Part shown: in pieces, positions 38,190-38,823 of the stretch
How the letters are laid out: each line of letters starts with the position of its first letter
How positions within the stretch are numbered: the first letter of the stretch is position 1
Translations under genes and position numbers: made by a program
The notes under the pieces: generated by a model
The model's database searches: none
The model's input: only the letters and a program-made list of their open reading frames with translations
What the model was told of the DNA's origin: nothing
Origin: an uncultured Clostridia bacterium
Lineage (GTDB): Bacteria; Bacillota; Clostridia; Christensenellales; Borkfalkiaceae
NCBI GenBank assembly: GCA_947587085.1
Contig: CANPXX010000010.1
Span: 1-38,823, forward strand
Length of the DNA: 38,823 nucleotides
Direction of reading: 5' to 3'

Positions 38190-38823
38190 TGGACATCACC
38201 GCACTTTCGGAGCGCTTCGGCGTGAACGCCGAGCGCGGGGAGAACGGCGCGTTCCCCCGCTTCTTGGGGGCGCGGAGGGGACAGCGCGTGCTCGTTCTCG
38301 CCGACCCGAACACCGCTCCGCTCGGCGAGCCGCTCCTTCGCGCCTTGAAGGAGCAGGGGACCGCGTGCGAATGTCTCGTCTACCCCGAGCGGGAGCCCGT
38401 CGCCGACGAGCGTACCATAGCGCTGGCGATGGAGGCGGGCGCGCGGTGCGATTACCTCCTTGCCGTTGGGGCGGGAACGCTCAACGATGTGGCGAAGTAC
38501 GCGGGCTTCCGCCTCGGGAAGCCGAGCGGCGTGTTCGCGACGGCGCCCTCCATGGACGGGTTCACTTCTGGCGTGACGCCGCTTATCGAGAACGGGTTCA
38601 AGATCACCCGTCCCGCGCAGGTCGCCTCCGACGTGCTCATGGACTTCTCCGTGCTCTCCGCCGCCCCCCGCATGATGCTCGGCGCGGGGGTGGGGGACAT
38701 CCTCGCCAAGTATTGCTGTCTCACGGATTGGCGCATCTCCTCCTATCTCACGGGGGAAAAGTACGGGGAGGAGGCGGCGGCGCTCATGTACGAGGCGGTC
38801 CGCGCCTGCGACGAGAGCGTGCC
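38186..38823 (+). CDS. sn-glycerol-1-phosphate dehydrogenase, AraM/EgsA type (3' end outside window)
   Basis: 212 residues are visible before the window edge. The NAD-binding loop GAGTLNDVAKYAG is that of the iron/zinc-dependent polyol dehydrogenase fold (GSGTINDL in AraM), followed by the ATAPSMDGFTSGV substrate and metal block typical of AraM/EgsA and the LGAGVGDILAKYCCLTDW segment. The enzyme reduces dihydroxyacetone phosphate to glycerol 1-phosphate (AraM of Bacillus subtilis does this for heptaprenylglycerol lipids). The start is ATG 38186 or 38189 behind AGGAG (38176-38180), overlapping the stop of the regulator. The C-terminal half is not in the window. Confidence 0.88.
   Translation, partial: MMDITALSERFGVNAERGENGAFPRFLGARRGQRVLVLADPNTAPLGEPLLRALKEQGTACECLVYPEREPVADERTIALAMEAGARCDYLLAVGAGTLNDVAKYAGFRLGKPSGVFATAPSMDGFTSGVTPLIENGFKITRPAQVASDVLMDFSVLSAAPRMMLGAGVGDILAKYCCLTDWRISSYLTGEKYGEEAAALMYEAVRACDESV

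Overview
The window (38.8 kb, roughly 60% G+C by eye) looks like a chromosomal segment of a strictly anaerobic, fermentative Gram-positive of the class Clostridia. The signs are a trimeric electron-bifurcating-type [FeFe] hydrogenase, Clostridia-like housekeeping proteins, strong AGGAGG ribosome binding sites and near-consensus TTGACA-17-TATAAT promoters. A high-G+C Christensenellales-type gut lineage would fit, but that placement is an inference. I see no phage, plasmid, IS transposase, CRISPR array or rRNA operon.

Layout. 1-740: the 3' end of a tRNA-Pro followed by an array of duplicated and inverted tRNA-Pro 3' fragments, each joined to a terminator hairpin. 802-9866: metallophosphoesterase, Na/phosphate symporter, GH51 arabinofuranosidase, rRNA methyltransferase, pseudouridine synthase, a large secreted membrane-anchored protein and a DUF378 protein. 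9867-10657: dispersed palindromic repeats. 10658-18734: feoA-feoB-pseudouridine synthase, a metal-responsive ArsR regulator with its P1B ATPase, then adenine deaminase, XTP/dITP pyrophosphatase and a YfcE-like phosphoesterase with 4-nt overlaps. 18799-21127 (minus): a flippase-like membrane protein and an EamA transporter. 21128-21893: repeats. 21894-23421: an XRE regulator divergent from a lipoprotein. 23549-27718 (minus): hydCBA. 27980-30286: glycogen phosphorylase. 30349-31941 (minus): threonine deaminase plus RidA. 32083-36581: HAD hydrolase, two membrane proteins and a phosphohexomutase. 36582-37265: repeats. 37266-end: an ArsR-type regulator and an AraM/EgsA-type glycerol-1-phosphate dehydrogenase cut by the window edge.

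Metabolism. GH51 releases arabinose. Glycogen phosphorylase and the phosphohexomutase feed glucose 6-phosphate into glycolysis. HydABC disposes of NADH and ferredoxin electrons as H2. Threonine deaminase makes 2-oxobutyrate while RidA clears its reactive enamine/imine intermediates. The ade-rdgB-yfcE set handles purine salvage and nucleotide-pool cleaning.

Most notable are three non-coding patterns. (1) The tRNA-Pro 3'-end array, in which direct and inverted tRNA fragments flank interchangeable terminator stems. (2) Two families of palindromic repeats (called A and B here), with B apparently inserted inside the hairpin of one A copy. (3) At least five genes whose -10 box lies only 6-9 nt before the start codon, with no Shine-Dalgarno sequence, which predicts leaderless mRNAs. 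Among proteins, a FeoB without a recognisable G4 guanine-specificity motif and an uncharacterised regulator domain paired with AraM deserve attention. No complete undescribed defence or biosynthetic system was recognised.
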